Assembly (NCBI GenBank): GCA_035610365.1
Contig: CM069432.1
Coordinates: forward strand, 189,147,027 to 189,211,026
Direction: 5' to 3'
Length of the DNA: 64,000 nt
Source: Aquatica leii
Taxonomy: Eukaryota > Arthropoda > Insecta > Coleoptera > Lampyridae
The first letter of the stretch is position 1; each line of letters begins with the position of its first letter. Of the stretch, positions 24,366-36,690 are shown in pieces. The notes below the pieces were generated by a model, which worked only from the letters and a program-made list of their open reading frames with translations, was not told where the DNA came from and did not search any database. Position numbers and translations under genes: made by a program.

Positions 24366-24980
24366 TTACCTTAACCCTAACCTTAACCCTAACCTTAACC
24401 CTAACCTTAACCCTAACCTTAACCCTAACCTTAACCCTAACCTTAACCCTAACCTTAACCCTAACCTTAACCCTAACCTTAACCCTAACCTTAACCCTAA
24501 CCTTAACCCTAACCCTAACCTTAACCCTAACCTTAACCTAACCTTAACCCTAACCTTAACCCTAACCTTAACCTAACCTTAACCCTAACCTTAGCCTAAC
24601 CTTAACCTAACCTTAACCCTAACCTTAACCCTAACCTTAACCTTAACCCTAACCTTAACCCTAACCTTAACCCTAACCTTAACCCTAACCTTAACCCTAA
24701 CCTTAACCCTAACCTTAACCCTAACCTTAACCCTAACCTTAACCCTAACCTTAACCCTAACCTTAACCCTAACCTTAACCCTAACCTTAACCCTAACCTT
24801 AACCCTAACCTTAACCCTAACCTTAACCCTAACCTTAACCCTAACCTTAACCCTAACCTTAACCCTAACCTTAACCCTAACCTTAACCCTAACCTTAACC
24901 CTAACCTTAACCCTAACCTTAACCCTAACCTTAACCCTAACTTTAACCCTAACGTTAACCCTAACCTTAACTTAACTTAA
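24366..24980. repeat. Telomere-like 12-mer minisatellite, ~51 units
   Basis: The unit is AACCCTAACCTT (complement AAGGTTAGGGTT), that is TTAGGG alternating with TTAAGG. The array is nearly perfect from 24369 to about 24540 and from about 24620 to 24940. The middle (24500-24620) has one-base-shorter units and an extra hexamer, and the right edge decays. It is flanked by ordinary AT-rich DNA on both sides, so it is interstitial. It is neither the plain insect TTAGG pentamer nor pure TTAGGG. Confidence 0.95.
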
Positions 24981-27525
24981 TTGTTAAATTAATAATAGGA
25001 TTTAGTTAACGGTGTCGGCTAAGATGTTTAACTTTGCTTTATTCAACCGGGCAATAATGTGTTTGTTTTTAGATGAATAATGAGATAAAATAACCTACAA
25101 GTTTATTTATAATTTTTTTAGAGTAATTTTGTAGTTGTCAATCATTTTTTTGTCCGCTTCCATTTGATACCGATAACGGTCTTTCTTTACATCTTTAGGC
25201 CTGCCTTTATTTATGATTTTAAGTAGCAATTTTATGTCGTTTTTTAAATTAAAAAAAACCTTAAAAACTTGTAATCTTACGTAGTACCTATCTTATATCA
25301 TTGAATAATACTTATATCAAAGATACACATTTTTATAAAAAAACTATATTTTTAGAATATTGTATTTAAAAAGCTGCAAACGTAGTACCTACGCTTTAAC
25401 TTAGGATAAGTTACATAAATTTTTACACATAACAAATGTCTAATATTCATTACATATTTCTAACCGGAAGAAAGAAACACCACATTAATGACACTTATTT
25501 TTACACTACATTCACCGCCGCCGTGCGTTGCAAAAATGTAAATGACGTCATACAAGTACAAAGTAGTTCCAACTTTAAGACCATATAACTTTGGAAAAAA
25601 TTAATATTCCGAAATTTTTTTGAATAACTAGGCTCTTCTTTATTAGGAATACCTAATAGTATTTTTCAAAAAAGTGTGACTTAAAGTGATATCTAGCCTA
25701 TTATATATAATTAAGTTAAAATTGGTTATGAATTATTAAAAAGTATTACAAAATTAGTTATTAGCGCATATTTTTCTGAAATAAATTATTGCAAAGAAAA
25801 CAAAAGCTAAACCAAACATTTCATAAAAATTCATTAAAAAGATATAATAGTCAAACCGAAGGTCTGGTTTTTTAAAACGAATTTCATTAGCGGTTTAAAC
25901 ACGTACATACTTGATTAGGCCACAAAGATATAGTTACAATTGTACAAATGGGTACTAAATTTTATAGTAACTGGAATCATTAATACACCACATTCTTTAA
26001 GTTGATTTGCAAACCAAGCTGTCGATACCATCAATTCGCAAGGTAAACTCCAGATTAATTTAGTTTAGGTTATTATAAATTTAGGCTATTTAATATGAAA
26101 CGAAAATAAAAAGAAGTTTTTGTCATCGAAGGTAAACGCATTAACAATTTTACAAATTTTCCTGTTTTCAAGTAATGTATGCCTCATTAAACATTTCTAC
26201 TTATTTACAATTAAGTTAACATTTCCGTTACGGTTCATGTATTGTATAGTTTTTAGAATCGTACGGTAGTCAGGATAGAATCATGAACGTGATTTGTGTA
26301 ATTTCATTGCACTAACTAGTAAAATCAATTTAGATGGTCATAGTAGCCAAATCATTATCAAGTCATGCTTTACGAAACTAGTATTTCAACGATAATTTAA
26401 GAACGCGTTGTTTTGTAATTTCATGTACTTTCGCGCGAGATTCAGTAACAGCAGTACTGATTATTGTAAGTAAATAAAAGAGATGCCTCTCACGTATTTC
26501 CTAATTTACATAAAATTGTTTCTTTGCCTAACAGCCTACAAATTTTAAAATAGGCTTAATAATGGCAACGTCGAAACAACACTATTAAGAAATTTTTAAT
26601 TGTATTCGTTTTTATATAACGGGAATTAAATCATACTATAAGTATTTTTGTGTTAAACCTAATGAATCATTAATTATAATTTTAACAATCATTTGCTTTA
26701 CAATCAAGTTTGTAAAATATTTATATATTTTTTAATTTAAACAATCTGCATCGACTAAAAATGTGTAACCACACACAAACCAACAAAAAATACAACAAAA
26801 GCTTATTAGACGCATTTACAGTACACTGTATTTGTAACAGATTTTTTATTTATAAATTATTATCTTCAAATTGCAAATACCTACTTATGTAAAAATAAAT
26901 GTATTCAACAAGCTTTACAGTAAACTGGTACGTAGTCTACATTTAAGTTTCAAAAATAACTATTTGTTTGAAAACTCTATTTGGATTAAGGGAAAGCTTT
27001 ACTAAAGCAACAGTTCAAAATGTCAATAAAACTTTATTGTTAATCAATTAACTGAGCTTAGCAGCTTTTCTCGTAAACTGACAATTACTCTGTAATTTTC
27101 TTTGTGACGATAAATGCCAGGTTTAATACAATTATATATAAAAATTACAAAAAATATTACATAAGGGCGTAAGTATTTCATTTCGTGGGAGGTAACGACC
27201 CACGACGCCTCCTTCGTTCATTTCCACCACCCTTAAACTAAGTTTTTCCACAACCTGCCAATAAACATATTTTTAATTTTCTTGCATTATAAATTGATAA
27301 ATCGGATTTGCTCTGAAAACGAATTTATATTTTTCTAATTTTCGTAATTTAATCGCATTAAACGCTCAAAAAGGTCTTTGAGCAAAAATCGTTGTATAAC
27401 TGCGTTTATTTGTATACTTTTTTTAATTGACATTGACTGGTTGGTTTAAAAAGATATCTTGCGCCATCTTATATTAATTTTAGTAACTATTTTACAGACT
27501 TCTACATTAAAATGGTTAAAAATCA
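24981..27525. other. Intergenic upstream of lipase, no gene seen
   Basis: No exon was recognised. A palindromic TGACGTCA (CRE-like) sits at 25543-25550 in a short GC-richer patch, but with no adjacent gene its role cannot be inferred. Confidence 0.4.
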
Positions 27526-28808
27526 ATGTCATGCATTAAGAAAATGTTTTTCTTGAATATTTTTTTTGTAGCAACAGTATATTCTATATTAATAAGTAAG
27601 ATTTTTTTGACTTTCATTGGTATCATTTTGATAATTTTTAGTACAGTAGCCTTAATTTCTACAAAATTTTTACCTGATACTTCTCGTTGGCGTCATATAC
27701 GGAACGGAGTTGGTGATGTTGTAAACTGTATTAAAATCACACATCCACCTACTCTTGAAGATGTTAAGTTTTATCTATTCACTCGGTAATATTACTGAAA
27801 TCGTTACAGTTTTCGTTTAATATTCTTTTTGTAGGAATAACAAAAAACTTGCAGAAGAAATTAATGATTTCAATGTAACAACTGTAAAATATTTTAATGC
27901 ATCTTTAAATACAAAAATTTTAATACATGGCTATGGACAAGCATACAACAATGAAGTTTTGTTGAAAATGAAGGATGGTTAGTACTACTAATACTAGTAA
28001 ACTTATACACAAACTATAAATTACAGAGTATTTATATCATCAAATTGTAAATGTTATTATGGTAGATTGGCATAATCTTTCAATGTCCTTTTGTTATCCA
28101 ATCGTATCGGATTATACAGAGTTTGTAGGGCAACTGACTGGATATTTATTAGCTAAATTACCTGCTAAAAAAGTACATATAGTTGGTTTTAGTCTTGGTG
28201 CACACGTAGCTGGTATTGGTGCTCAAATGCAAAAAACAAAAGTTCTTCGAGTCACTGGTAAATATAAGCTTATAGTTTATAAATTAAAATTTCTTTTTAC
28301 TTTAGGATTAGATCCCGCCGGAAACCCCTTTTTCACTCCACCTGTAAGATATAACGTAAACAAAACTTGCGCAGAAAACGTTGATGTAATTCATACATCT
28401 ATTATTGGCAGTACGAAGCATCTAGGTCACGCTGATTTTTTTGTAAATGGTGGATTTTTACAACCTGCGTGTGCAACTACAAACGGCAAATTAAGTCTTA
28501 TTTTGTAATAATTCAAAATAATCAATAAATATTTTAGTATCTTGCAGTCACAGAAGAAGTCTTGAGTTATATGTCGAATCAATTGTATCAAATATTGGTT
28601 TCAAAGCAGTTTTATGTGACTCCCTTAATAGTTTTGAAAATAATAAATGTGCTAATAACACGTTTACGTTTATGGGAGAACCTTGGTTGTCGAGGTAAAT
28701 TGCATTCATTTTATATATGAATTACAATGTTACTTTAGAGGTGCTAAACGAGGAATTTTTTACATTAGAACTAATGCCAAAGAACCTTTTGCCATCAGTG
28801 ACAATTAG
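27526..28808 (+). CDS. Secreted pancreatic-lipase-family lipase
   Basis: An extracellular neutral lipase or phospholipase A1-type alpha/beta hydrolase that would cleave acyl esters of glycerolipids. Seven exons join in frame: 27526-27595, 27647-27785, 27835-27977, 28027-28257, 28306-28504, 28548-28694 and 28739-28808 (TAG), giving 332 residues. Introns are 43-57 bases with GT-AG ends; the exon 2 acceptor could also be three bases later. The N-terminus is a hydrophobic signal peptide (FFLNIFFVATVYSIL). The family marks occur in order: FYLFTRNN, ILIHGYG, MVDWHNLS, the nucleophile elbow GFSLGAHVAG (Ser173), GLDPAGNP (Asp197) and SHRRSLELYVESI-like (His262). The triad is therefore complete. The length fits the insect family. 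AATAAA follows at about 28858. The exon 5 donor, placed just before the catalytic His, is the least certain junction. Confidence 0.88.
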
Positions 28809-29520
28809 TTTTTATACGCAAGAATAAATATAATTTATATCACATGCGTGTGGACTAAATAAAGAAAATCTATTTTAATGAAACATAACAACTGACTTTG
28901 TATCACTTAATTATATGTAATTTTTTTAAGCAATGAAATATTCAAAAACCATTTGACCACTTGCCTTTGTTTTGCTTTCTTTTAACTTGCTTAATAGACT
29001 TTCCGTTACATGATAGGTAGTGCCTCCTTCTGACTTTACTTTAAGTATCCCGACGATCCGCTCTCGCATAGCGGAGTGGCAGAGACGTAAGACAATTTAG
29101 ATAAACCTCAAACGTATTGAACCACGTACGGTTACCACAAAACGCTTCTCTTGCCGTGAAGACAAGTCTTCTCTATTACACTTAAAGAACAATGCTTGTT
29201 TAAATCAATAAAATAATAGTTATTTACATAACAGTCCTGAAAATCTCACATTACTGAAGAGTAGCTTGAAATACAAGGCACTTTGTGCCGAGTATTTTAA
29301 AGCTTCGAATCAAGTAAGACATTTTACTGACGTGTTTTGTATTAGATCGTAAAAAAACAATAAATTTACAAAGATTAGAAACTGCTTTTACAAATTCCAC
29401 AAAAATCAAGTTTGTCCATTTTGTTGGCAACTATAGTTACATATATAGTTACAAAGTAAACAACATCGATAAAATTTCATCAGTTTTGTGCGTGTGTTGT
29501 GAAGACAGTGTTAATTCATA
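28809..29520. other. Spacer, no gene seen
   Basis: Contains the probable lipase polyadenylation signal near 28858 and otherwise nothing recognisable. A GC-richer patch at 29045-29085 (CGCTCTCGCATAGCGGAG) has a small inverted repeat of unknown meaning. Confidence 0.4.
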
Positions 29521-29524
29521 AAAA

Positions 29525-30430
29525 GTGATGAAAGAAGACGAAAATCATTGCGAGGGCATTCCCTTGATGCAACTGAAGCTGCGGCTGCTGTTACTGACGA
29601 TCTATTACCGGGTAAACCAAAGAAGCGGTATGAAAAGACATTGCAGATTTTCGAAAATTGGGGTCGAGAAAAAAAGGTACTTCACTTACCGAAGAAGTAC
29701 TTCTTTTGTATTTTGCGGAAAAAGTTTGCAGAAAAAGTCTTTGGAGAATTTATTCTATGTTAAAATCCGTGTTTTTATTGAAAGAGAATTTGGACATTAG
29801 CAAGATTTATAAGCTTATTGCATACTTAAAGCGAAAATCCACTGGTTACCAACCAAAAAAATCGAAATGTTTGTTCCGGGATCAGACTGATAAATTTCTT
29901 CTTGACGCTCGCGACAAGGAATATTTATTCTTGAAAGTAAGTTGTGACAATTGGTAAATAAGTACCTCAAATTAGTTTTTCTTATGTATTTACAGGTCGC
30001 GTTCATTGTTGGTGTTTCGGGAGCTTGTTGATGCGACGAATTATCAAAGATGTTACTGGATGATATTGAAGATCAAGATAACATTCTAATAGTACACATT
30101 CCTGACTCTAAAACAAAAAAACCTCGTCGCTTTATAATTGAGGATGAAGGAAATATTGCTTTGTACTTATGTGACATTACGCTCGATTCGTACTCCACAC
30201 CGGTGTTTATTTGTAAATTACAAGCAAAAGAAATGTACTGTCCAACCAATGGAGTTACATTCATTCTCTTCTCTTCAAATTTGCAACGTATCTTGAGTTA
30301 CCTACGTTTCTGTAATACACGGGCCATTGTATTCGCCGATTCGATCCAAAATAAGCTAGATATAGCAAGAAAAATACAATTAGAGCCAGCAAAAAACACA
30401 ACTACAAATATGAGCAATAATAATAAGTAA
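29525..30430 (+). pseudogene. Crypton-type tyrosine recombinase, decayed
   Basis: Readable in order are DDLLPGKPKKRYEKTLQIFENW (core-binding domain), SLTEEVLLLYF, SLWRIYSMLKS and LKRKSTGYQPKKSK, then KFLLDARDKEYLFLK. A 59-bp GT-AG intron (29937-29995, phase 0) follows, and then VAFIVGVSGAC, LLDDIED, IPDSKTKKPR and ADSIQNKLDIARKI. This is the insect Crypton/tyrosine-recombinase plan. A frameshift lies near 29680. A TGA falls just after VSGAC, where the family has the first catalytic Arg. The segment with the HxxR and Tyr signatures is missing before ADSIQNK. The protein is inactive. A domesticated fragment is possible but not supported by the breaks. Confidence 0.75.
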
Positions 30431-32456
30431 TGATTTATCCACAATCTGCTACGACTTTTACTCAAAATTGGAAGCTCGCTGATAAATCATTATCTGGAAT
30501 CAATATTCCAAACATAACAAGTTCCACAATCCATATAAATATTTCTAATTAATAGTTTTGAATAAATTGTTTTTTTTTATTTTGCGTCTTTTCAAGTTTT
30601 ACAGTACTAGTCTGGAAAATTCAACTCAAAAATGTTGTTTTCAAGATGATTTCCGGAAAAATTGTTTATTTTACTTATTTTGTAAATTCAATCTTCTATT
30701 CGGTGGATTTAACTTACCAGTTCATTATTAATTCAACGAAAGAAAAAAGAAAAAATGTTAAATTGATAATTGATCTAGAGCTTTTATAAGTGGTAAATTA
30801 TATGTTATGGAAACATGACAAGTATTATTCTTTCTACAATTATTGTTATTTAAAGCCTTTTCTAAACAATAAAACAAAAAATCGATGGGTTAGAGCAGAA
30901 GCGTCCAAAAAGTACATTTCACAGTAGAACCCAAAAACTTGGTATTTTTGTGAAAACAGTTTACCCTTTTAGTACAATTTTATGGGATAATACATAAGTA
31001 CATAATAGTGAAAAATAAAAACATAGAATATTTTAGTTTCCTCGGGTTTAAAAATGCTCTCTTGGGAAGAAAAGCGTCCAATTTACACAGCAACTCGTTA
31101 AATAAGCTACTATTGTAGGTACGACACAAGCCACTTTGGATTTAGTGTTTTTTAAGTTTTACGGTCTACCTCTAGTTATGATCGCTCTGCACAACGTTTC
31201 TGACGATGTGAAGGCAACATAAGCTCAATGATGTCGTTTGTAACCAAAATGGACATGGAACGGTTCTGCTCTAATCCAGCCAAATATAGTTGTTACTTTT
31301 ATGTATCAATGGTTAAAATGATCACGTCAATTAACAATCAAACAAGAAACTTGCCAAGTTTAAGATATACTATTTTGACAACGAATAACTTTTTGGTTTA
31401 CCTACGCATTTTATTGCTCAGTCAATTTCAACTGTTTCAAATGCAGAAAATTGGTTTAAAAGTGCTACAAAATTGTTACATAAGTAGAGAATTAGTTATT
31501 CTTTTGACATCATTGTTTTCATACCCGCCTAAACCATCAATAGAAACCACACATTACGCGATTCCATACACAGTTCTTTGTAGTTAAAATTTGCTGAATG
31601 TGAATGTGTAAAACTGGCTGTAATTTACTGTAACTAGTCTGGAGAGCAACTTGATGCAGCCCCAGGGCCTCTGGCCCGAAGAATGTTTGTTGCTCGATAA
31701 GCGTAATCATTCAATAACGCCATTGATGCACACAAAATTTTATTTTTCACTTTATATAAAAGCAAAAATGAACGATTAAAGTTTTTATTACAAGTATATC
31801 TAGTAATTTAGAGCAATCAATAGTTTGACGTTTAATGATTTAATGTCAAATTAATTATGAGAAAGTGTTTTAAATTCATAATGCCCTCTAAATTCATAAC
31901 GCTCTTCATCATAACGATTTGGTTGTTATGTGATTGTTTACATATTTTGTATCCTACGCATTATGAGTAAAATACAACCAAGTGAAATATAATAATATAT
32001 TATTACGACAATCCCTTAATAATGAGTTGTAAATTTAGTTTATTAACTAAAATGTTTTTAATAGTTTAAATAAATTTCAATTTTAATACTGGTACGTTGG
32101 AATTTTATTTAAAAAGCTAAAATTGAATAAACTGAAGAAGCCTAAATAAATTAAGACAAAACGATGGTAGTTCAAGATCAAATATTACTTCAATAAAAAA
32201 AATTTTTAAAAGTCTATGGCTGCAATTTAATAAATCCCGCAATCACATGTACTTACTTCATAAATGCATTCTAACCTAAATATCCTACTAATATAAACAC
32301 ATGTTTCAACATAGATACATCTGAAATCTGTCAAATAATATTTATATCGATGGTAAATGCCAAAATTTAAGTTTAAATATTTTGCTACATTTTTTAAATT
32401 TAATTTGAAGTCACTTTATACGCTTGAAAAACTACAAAATAAAAATTTTAGACGTA
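30431..32456. other. Intergenic, no gene seen
   Basis: The open stretch at 31228-31587 and the phrase YGLPLVMIALHNVSDDVKA near 31160-31215 look weakly coding, possibly a transposase scrap, but match no family I can name. Confidence 0.35.
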
Positions 32457-34547
32457 ATGCTTAATAACAGTAATAACAAGAACTGTCGGATGCGCAAAGC
32501 TGAAGAATGTGATTATAATGGTGATTCCTGGAATAATGACTACTCAAATAAAATCGATTCGAACTACCTTTATAGTATTTTAAATTTATTTGCTTAAATT
32601 AATACATATTTTTAATTTTAGTCAACGACTTGAACGAAAGAAATAAAGAGATAAAAAGTTTAGAAGTAGTATTGGCTGGATTACAAAGTGTAATTGAAAT
32701 GTGCACCCCTTCAGATTCAGTTGCCGACATAAATAAATATTCGCTTAATAATGATAGCGTGACTGATGATATGGAACATAAATTTACGGTTCAAGAAGAT
32801 GTTAAAGGAGAAAATCAAAAAGAGAATACTGCAAAATGTATGAATACGCCTCGAGGTATCGAAAACGTTAATAGTTCAGTACATCTAAAAGCAGGAGCAA
32901 CAGAAACTGTAAATTTACTAATACATTTTAAATCAAATTTTAATCAAAAATTGCAGGTAAACAAAGAAAACGAAGTTATCATGTCATTTGAACATCATAA
33001 AATTTTATCGATAAATCAGAACAGGCTAAGAGGTGGAGTAGCAAAATCTTCTCATTCTATATACGCCAAATGTTTTCAAGCTCATAACGCTAGAGATTCA
33101 AGAAGGAATACAAAAAAATCAATTGTCGATAATAAACATACATCTAGTAACTATACCGCTAAGCATTCTCCGAACACAACATTCATAAGTGATACAACAT
33201 ATATCAATTCAACCACTTCATTGTCTATAAAATCAAAAGATACATTCAGTACGTTTTTAAGTAATAACTCAATAATAAATTCTACGGAAACGGAAAATAA
33301 GTTAAAAATTCCATCAAAAGATTTTAAAGGCTATTTATCTTATCTGTACTCATTATGTTCTGAAAACGGTTCTTTTCCACTTAATTCAAAAGTATCGACA
33401 ATGTCAGCCAACAATCTAAAAGTAATTCATATTTCTCTTGGAGATAATAAAGAAAATAATGCAAAACCATTTTTATCAAAAAAATTCAAAACTAGAGTCC
33501 ATCATAAGAAAAGGATACCGAAATCAGTCACAGGTACCAAATTATAAACTCCTTGTATTACGTACAAGTTTGCTTTTAGGAAAAAACACTAAAAGTGTAG
33601 ATGGTTTTAAGAAACTAACACAAGATTCGGTAATAAATAAGAAATGTATGTCTCATAGAAATAGACTTCTCAAAGGTAAAGCTAAACTTTAAATAAAATT
33701 AATTAAATTAATTATCAGTAGCCAACGAATGTCAACAACAGGATAATGAACATATTACAGATGAAAATTCTGTGTCGACCAACGAAGATATATTTAGAAC
33801 GCCGTCTAGTAAAACAGTAGTCATTTCGAAAAGTACTTTGGTAAAATCAGATGTAAAAGATCAACAATTATTTGTCAAAAAATTAAGTACATTTGAAGGT
33901 ATAAGTTAATTAAATTGTTACATAATTATGTTAACTCTAAACTGTACATTCATAGATAAGTCAGAGCTTAACAGGCAGTCAATATCTAAAGAAAAATTTC
34001 AGACAAATGAAAATCTTGTACTAAATGATACAAGCAAAAAAAGTACTAACGGAAAAAGTTCTTTTATGTATCTAAATGATTCTTTTTCTGAGTTTAATAA
34101 TTGGCTTAACAAAAACTCGGAAATAATCCAACAAAGAAGAAGCGAATCATATCATTCGCAATCCGACAATTCCTCAAATATCCATGTTACCAGTTTAAAA
34201 GTAAATAATTTAAACGAATTTAATGCTAAAGCTGGAAAAAAAATTATAAGTCAAAAATGTCAACGCAAATATGGACAACGATGTAACATTGCACAATTGT
34301 TTGGTTGTTCTGAACAATGCAACTGTAACATATTGATTTGTTTCCTATAAAAGTGTGAAACTGTTTGATTTTAGGTGAAGAATGTGTAAAAAATAGACCA
34401 ATAGAGATCCGATACGCTACTACTAAAATATCTAAATTTCAACAGTATACCGTCTTTGAGATTTTTAAATCGTCTAAATATAAACCAAAATTTATCAACA
34501 CTGATACAGAAAACATATTTGTTATGAAAAATAATAACTTGCGATAA
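32457..34547 (+). CDS. Unrecognised 615-residue protein, six exons
   Basis: Six exons join in frame: 32457-32574, 32622-33533, 33580-33675, 33719-33898, 33956-34324 and 34375-34547 (TAA). All five introns are 43-57 bases, GT-AG and phase 1, which strongly supports the model. AATAAA follows near 34619. The N-terminus has a short predicted coiled coil (INDLNERNKEIKSLEVVLAGL). The middle is a long, polar Ser/Asn/Lys-rich, probably disordered region with Thr-Pro sites (CTPSD, NTPRG, FRTPSS). The C-terminus has a Cys cluster (GQRCNIAQLFGCSEQCNC) across the last junction, then EECVKNRPIEIRY and a short basic end. I do not recognise the family. The layout recalls fast-evolving chromosome- or kinetochore-associated proteins, but that is only inference. 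The start ATG at 32457 is the first in the exon, and an upstream non-coding exon is possible. Confidence 0.8.
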
Positions 34548-34710
34548 ACTGTTGTTTATAAGTTCTGCTATTTAAAGTTTAGATCCCATAATAACACATA
34601 GTGTTGTGAAATGTTTAAAATAAAAACTAAAAATAATAATTTTGTATTTAATTCAAATTAGATTGCTTTGCTTTAAATTTATTTTTAACTGAATAAAAAT
34701 AAAACTTATG

Positions 34711-35435
34711 CAGGGTTTGTATAAATTGACAAAAACGATACACGGTGCGACATTCTTCGTTCAATTCTGAATCGACAATCTTAATGTTAAATTGTGGCAT
34801 TATGCTTCATATGTCATTAGAAAGCATTTAAAAAAAACATACATTTAGCAACACTGTAAATTAACAATTGTAATACCTGCCGTTCGCTATTTTCTTTATT
34901 TCCGTACATCAGGTACATGTTGGAATATTTATTGAAATTAAAAGTCATTATGAGTGAAGAAAACAATAACTAACGCTAGAAACACAAAACCACAAGATCT
35001 AATCAAAAGTACACAAAAAACCACGAAAAAGCAAAGGTTATACAAAAACAAAACAAATTCGAATTGGATACATAAATGTCAAAATTTGACTGATGATGCT
35101 TATGATTGAAATCTGTTGAAACGCATTAGAATGGAAAGTTTGTTTTACAACATTGTCAAATGTGTTTTTCGTAAAAATACATTAATGAAGAAATGTTAAA
35201 AACAAACTTTGAAGTCAAAAAAGAAATCGTTAACGAGACAAATGTATTATTATTTTTTTATTATTTTTAATTGCAACTATCTAACAGATATCAAAACTAA
35301 CACTTATCTATAGACCAAAAGTGCGAAGTTTGAGAAACTCATCAAGGCGTATGAATCATAATACAAGATTTTCAATTCAGAATTGAACGAAAAATTTCGC
35401 AGCGTTTAGTTTTTCGTCAATTTATACACACCCTG
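34711..35435. mobile_element. MITE-like element with ~65-bp inverted ends
   Basis: The left end starts CAGGGTTTGTATAAATTGAC and the right end closes with the complement CAGGGTGTGTATAAATTGAC. Similarity continues inward to TTCGTTCAATTCTGAAT on both sides, so the inverted ends are about 65 bases. A TA follows the right end; the left flank reads TATG, so a TA duplication is only partly supported. The 725-bp body is non-coding. It is probably a non-autonomous Tc1/mariner-type element. Confidence 0.75.
35088..35128 (+). ncRNA. Very degenerate hammerhead-like motif in MITE
   Basis: CTGATGA at 35090-35096 and GAAACGC at 35118-35124 have the right spacing, but the palindrome is ACGC rather than ACGT and pairing of the stems is weak. 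Noted for comparison with the better copies. Confidence 0.2.
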
Positions 35436-35639
35436 TACACGGGGTAATTCGACCTTCTGGAAAAATGAACGGGCAGCTTTGAATGCAGCAATGAAACTTG
35501 TCATATTTGTTGTTTTCTATTTACTAAATTTATTTTTCATTATACCACAATGAAAATATATGTATTTCGTATTTTTTATAAACTATAAAAGGTCATCTTT
35601 CCCGTGCAGTGCACAGGAAAAGTTTTTCCCGTACTTCAG

Positions 35640-36303
35640 AAGAATAACATGTGCAAGTGAACAAACCAATTGAACATTTTGTGGCTGCGTTAGCAACAGT
35701 GGATGTGTGTGACAGGCGCTTTGGGCACGTAAACTACAAAAAACTTTCCCTTATGCAAAATGTAGTTGATGGTTTGGATTGTAAAGGTAACCTGAGTATT
35801 AATAAGTTATCATGTCAAAAATGTTGCCATTTAAGCATGCAGACACACGAGCAACAAAAGTGTTAGAGGTCATTTATGCTGACCTGTGTGGGCCGATAGA
35901 GGTGACTATAAAATACTATATGAATTTGAAAGATGACTTCAGCAGAATAGTATTTGTTTATTTTCCGAAAAACAAAAACCAAGCAGTTGATTACTTCAAA
36001 GAATTCAAAGCGTTGGTTGAAAATCAACAAAATGCAAAAATTAAGGTTTTTAAGTCAGATAATGGAAGCGAAGGTTACAAATAATCTAAATATGAGCCGT
36101 GTGTGTATACGGAATACCAAAGTAATTTCAATACAAATGTAGCTTTGTATGTTGATGATTTCTTTATATTTTCAAATTCCAATACGGAAACATTTTTTTT
36201 TAAAAAAGGAACTTAGTTTGATATTTAAAACAAAAGATATAGGTGAGATGAAACAGTACTTAGACACGAGGGTTAATGCTGATGTAAATAAGGGATCAGG
36301 AAC
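35640..36303 (+). mobile_element. Ty1/copia retrotransposon fossil
   Basis: The gag-pre-integrase region (DRRFGHVNYKKLSLMQ...SCQKC) is followed by the start of the integrase core (VIYADLCGPIEV, DDFSRIVFVYFPKNK, FKSDNG). Then comes the reverse transcriptase YVDD box (VALYVDDFFIFS) with the downstream GEMKQYLDTRV. A large part between integrase and RT is missing. No LTRs were found. It is broken, with several breaks, and its right edge is overlain by the dispersed repeat at 36304. Confidence 0.85.
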
Positions 36304-36690
36304 AATACATTTTATTGCATAATTTTAAGTTTCAAGGTCTCCTGAATCAGAAAAATTAATTTTTACAAAAAAATGTGGGTGTGAAATTTGGTATGGAGCT
36401 GGCTTTTCATCTTCTCTCGGTTCTATCACAAGATGGGTCTGATAAAAAACCGGAAGTGGGTGTATCCGCCATTTTTAAGAGTTTTTCTTATATAATTTCG
36501 TACGTATGTAAATTATTCGAATTATTTTTACAATTTCTTATACTGTTAATTCTTCTTAACAACTATTTCAAATAATTTTTTTTCTAACATTCACAGTTTA
36601 TTTGATATTTGATTTATAATTAAACGTGAATTCCATATATAATCCTAGGTTCCAATCCTGCCTACGACAATCTTTTTTTTTTTTTGAAAA
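36304..36690 (+). repeat. Dispersed repeat with tRNA T-arm-like end, copy 2
   Basis: Same family as 12238-12719, in opposite orientation and lacking about 100 bases that surround the (CA)n tract in copy 1. It ends GGTTCCAATCCTGCCTACGA and a T run, again resembling a tRNA T-arm. It abuts the copia RT fragment, suggesting insertion into that element. Confidence 0.75.

Noticed and set aside
24366-24980. CRISPR-like repeat array
   Set aside because: There are no spacers. It is a head-to-tail 12-mer in an insect-type genome, so it is a minisatellite.
25543-25550. CRE-type promoter element TGACGTCA
   Set aside because: An 8-mer can occur by chance and there is no gene start nearby.
31228-31587. 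119-codon open frame as a gene
   Set aside because: Low-complexity composition, no family signature and no flanking splice sites that join to other exons.
36635-36670. tRNA gene, because of a B-box-like GGTTCCAATCC
   Set aside because: No A box, anticodon arm or cloverleaf can be drawn. The same end occurs in the copy at 12238, so it belongs to a repeat.
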